Shown here one piece after another: positions 62,505 through 64,000 of a DNA stretch of 64,000 nucleotides (position 1 is the stretch's first letter; each line of letters opens with the position of its first letter). The notes under the pieces are model-generated. The model did not search any database. It was given only the letters and a program-made list of their open reading frames with translations, and was not told the DNA's origin. The stretch spans positions 310,001 to 374,000 of the forward strand of contig DATLIY010000007.1 of NCBI GenBank assembly GCA_035539175.1, read 5' to 3'. The position numbers and the translations under genes are program-made. The DNA is from Acidisarcina sp. (lineage in GTDB: Bacteria; Acidobacteriota; Terriglobia; Terriglobales; Acidobacteriaceae).

Positions 62505-63905
62505 CTAGCTTACCGTGCTCTGCTCTCCAAGGTTCAGCGCCGAGGCCATCACCGAGTTCAGGATGGAAAATACCTTCGACGCCGCCTGAAAGGATCGCTC
62601 CAGATTGCTCATGGCAGCGGCCTCCTCGTTCAAGTCCACCGTCGACAGCGCATTCCGCTGGTTCTGGAGTTGCGTCAGCGATGCCTGCTGCGCAGTGTTC
62701 TGCGTGCTGCTAGCAGCTACGTTGCTGCCAAAGACAGTCACAAAGGAGGAGTAGAAGCTGGTCGCCGTCTGCCCGGGCGCGATCGTTGAATTCATCGGAT
62801 CGGCCATATTGATGGCATTCGAATTATCCGTAGCTGCCCCACTCGACGTTGCCGCAGCTATACCGCTCGGATCGGTCAAAACCACCGACATATTCAGCGC
62901 GGCTCCGGTTACAGCCGCCGGCGGGGCGAAGATATTGCCCCCCGCGGCTCCTGTCGCATCATAGCCGCCGCTGTTCATCGAATTGATCTTGGTTGCGATG
63001 CCATAGGCGAGCTGATCCAGCGAGCTTTGCAAATTTGGAATATCCAGGTCCCTCACCGCGAGCATGCCGCCGAGTTGACCGCCCCCTGCAACAAGCTGCG
63101 AGGTAATATCCGTCGTGCCAGAGTAGAAATGGGTCACGCCGCCGGAGGAGGAGGCCGTCAACGGGACCGCTACATCCTTGGCCACCAGCACCGCGCCTGA
63201 GGTAGTGGTCACCGTCAGGCCATTGCCCTCGGTGGGTATCGTATGGATGCCGATCAACTGCGACAATTGCAGCAGATCCTGCTGTCTCTGATCCTCCAGC
63301 ACTCCCGCATCGGTGGAAGGAGAGCCCGACTCGATCTGCCGGTTCAGGGAAGCGATCGACTGACTGAGCGAGTTCACCTGGCTAAGCAGAGAGCTGGCCT
63401 GATTGTCGAGCGAGGATCGTTGCTGACCCAGGCTGGCAGCCGCGTTCTGAATCGACTGCGCCAGCGTATTGGCTGCACTCAGCACCTGCTGGCGCAGCGA
63501 CGTGTCGCTTGGACCGCTCTCGAGCTGCGCCATGGAATTGTAAAAGCCGCTGATCGCCGAAGCGATTCCGCTCGAGGATGCGCTCGACCCACTCTGGCTG
63601 AAGATTCCCTCGACGTTATTCAGAGCGGCAAGCCGCGCACTGCCTGCTGCCGTCACCTGTGTCTGCTGTTGCAGGCGCTGCTCCAGCACGCGGTCACGCT
63701 GCGAAACAGAGCCGGTGAACGAGACTCCCATGCCATAGCTGAGCCCGCTCAGATGCACGGGATCGTTCTCCTGCCAGATTGCAGCTTCGCGGGTATAGCC
63801 CGGCGTGTTCGCGTTGGAGGTATTGTTGGCTACAACATTGAGCGCCGATTGATCCGCCGCCAAGGCTCCGGTCGCGATATTCCAGGCTGTATTCAACGTT
63901 CCCAT
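62505..63905 (-). CDS. flgK: Flagellar hook-associated protein FlgK
   Basis: This 466-residue protein is the first junction protein on the hook. It opens with TAWNIATGALAADQSALNV and NNTSNANTPGYTRE, the rod-hook-HAP signature, and ends with DLNEEAAAMSNLERSFQAASKVF, the matching C-terminal helix. The centre is Ser/Ala/Gly-rich. AAAGGG lies before the ATG. flgL follows, giving the standard flgK-flgL order. The next gene upstream would lie beyond the window edge. Confidence 0.95.
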   Translation of the reverse strand: MGTLNTAWNIATGALAADQSALNVVANNTSNANTPGYTREAAIWQENDPVHLSGLSYGMGVSFTGSVSQRDRVLEQRLQQQTQVTAAGSARLAALNNVEGIFSQSGSSASSSGIASAISGFYNSMAQLESGPSDTSLRQQVLSAANTLAQSIQNAAASLGQQRSSLDNQASSLLSQVNSLSQSIASLNRQIESGSPSTDAGVLEDQRQQDLLQLSQLIGIHTIPTEGNGLTVTTTSGAVLVAKDVAVPLTASSSGGVTHFYSGTTDITSQLVAGGGQLGGMLAVRDLDIPNLQSSLDQLAYGIATKINSMNSGGYDATGAAGGNIFAPPAAVTGAALNMSVVLTDPSGIAAATSSGAATDNSNAINMADPMNSTIAPGQTATSFYSSFVTVFGSNVAASSTQNTAQQASLTQLQNQRNALSTVDLNEEAAAMSNLERSFQAASKVFSILNSVMASALNLGEQSTVS

Positions 63906-63908
63906 CGA

Positions 63909-64000
63909 TCACCCTTTCGACGTGTTGATCCCGGAATACTGGTTCCGGAAATGCAGTGGTATGGACCTGGCCGTTCCAGGACGGCTAGCGAACCTGATTG
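63909..64000 (-). CDS. Possible 3' end of a gene upstream of flgK
   Basis: On the minus strand a frame is open from the window edge to a TGA at 63909, three bases before the flgK start. It would encode about 29 residues ending in RNQYSGINTSKG. The tight spacing is what an operon would give, and a FlgN, FlgM or rod-binding protein is often found here. The piece is too short to identify or even to prove coding. Confidence 0.3.
   Translation of the reverse strand, partial: IRFASRPGTARSIPLHFRNQYSGINTSKG

Noticed and set aside
1-64000. Phage, insertion sequence, CRISPR array, toxin-antitoxin or defence genes
   Set aside because: I looked for transposase or integrase motifs, regular spaced repeats and known defence domains and found none. 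The content is core housekeeping throughout.
1-64000. tRNA or rRNA genes
   Set aside because: No cloverleaf-like sequence with a TTCGA-type loop and matching acceptor ends was seen in the intergenic spaces. A dedicated tRNA scan would settle it.

Overview
The window looks like the chromosome of a motile, Gram-negative Acidobacteriota member, most probably subdivision 1 (Acidobacteriaceae/Terriglobia). This is inferred from gene content: a von Willebrand protein of the type common in Acidobacteria, a single-chain LptF-LptG permease, a YncE-propeller/phosphoesterase fusion, a di-haem B-type succinate dehydrogenase, and a moderately high GC content. I see no phage, insertion sequence, CRISPR array, rRNA or tRNA. 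Most of the window is densely packed housekeeping sequence on both strands.

Layout. 1-3.9 kb: nitrogen assimilation (amt, PII, glnD). 4.2-9.5 kb: acyltransferase, FtsB-like division protein, cutA, bioY, an MqnA/MqnD-family protein and a degenerate receiver-GGDEF protein. 9.6-13.7 kb: a large propeller/phosphoesterase divergent from a fatty acid desaturase. 13.8-18.3 kb: a two-component pair followed by a copper operon copZ-copA-csoR. 18.6-22.7 kb: LptFG fusion and an ABC exporter. 22.7-28.0 kb: flagellar genes (fliS, fliD, fliC on minus; flbD, motA, motB on plus). 28-30.2 kb: yjbQ, a TPR protein, a MagIII-like glycosylase and rdgB. 30.4-33.8 kb: sdhCAB. 33.9-37.5 kb: an NAD(P)-binding protein, a dipeptidase and two cyclophilins. 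37.6-40.5 kb: korAB. 41.1-47.6 kb: a DapA-family protein, a small orphan gene, carB and carA. 47.8-49.3 kb: lepB and a secreted glycine-zipper protein. 49.5-53.7 kb: serine hydrolase, murQ, murA and dinB. 53.8-55.0 kb: FkbM methyltransferase and an unknown gene. 55.2-58.2 kb: pnp and rpsO. 58.4-61.5 kb: a membrane MutS-like ATPase, a VWA protein and a small unknown gene. 61.6-63.9 kb: flgL and flgK.

How the genes work together. Amt, PII and GlnD form one nitrogen-sensing module. B-type succinate dehydrogenase and 2-oxoacid:ferredoxin oxidoreductase supply neighbouring TCA-cycle steps. Their promoter regions share an identical 15-base sequence containing a CRP-like palindrome over a perfect -10 box, which suggests joint control. 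CsoR sits at the end of the copper operon, and a CsoR-like G-tract lies over the ribosome binding site of copZ. A textbook sigma-28 promoter lies upstream of fliC. A serine hydrolase, murQ and murA link peptidoglycan recycling to new synthesis.

The observations I find most worth following up are the shared sdh/kor operator, the membrane-anchored MutS-like protein, the receiver-GGDEF protein that has lost both active sites, the LptF-LptG fusion, the direct repeats before murQ, and a hairpin-forming dispersed repeat with two copies in the window.
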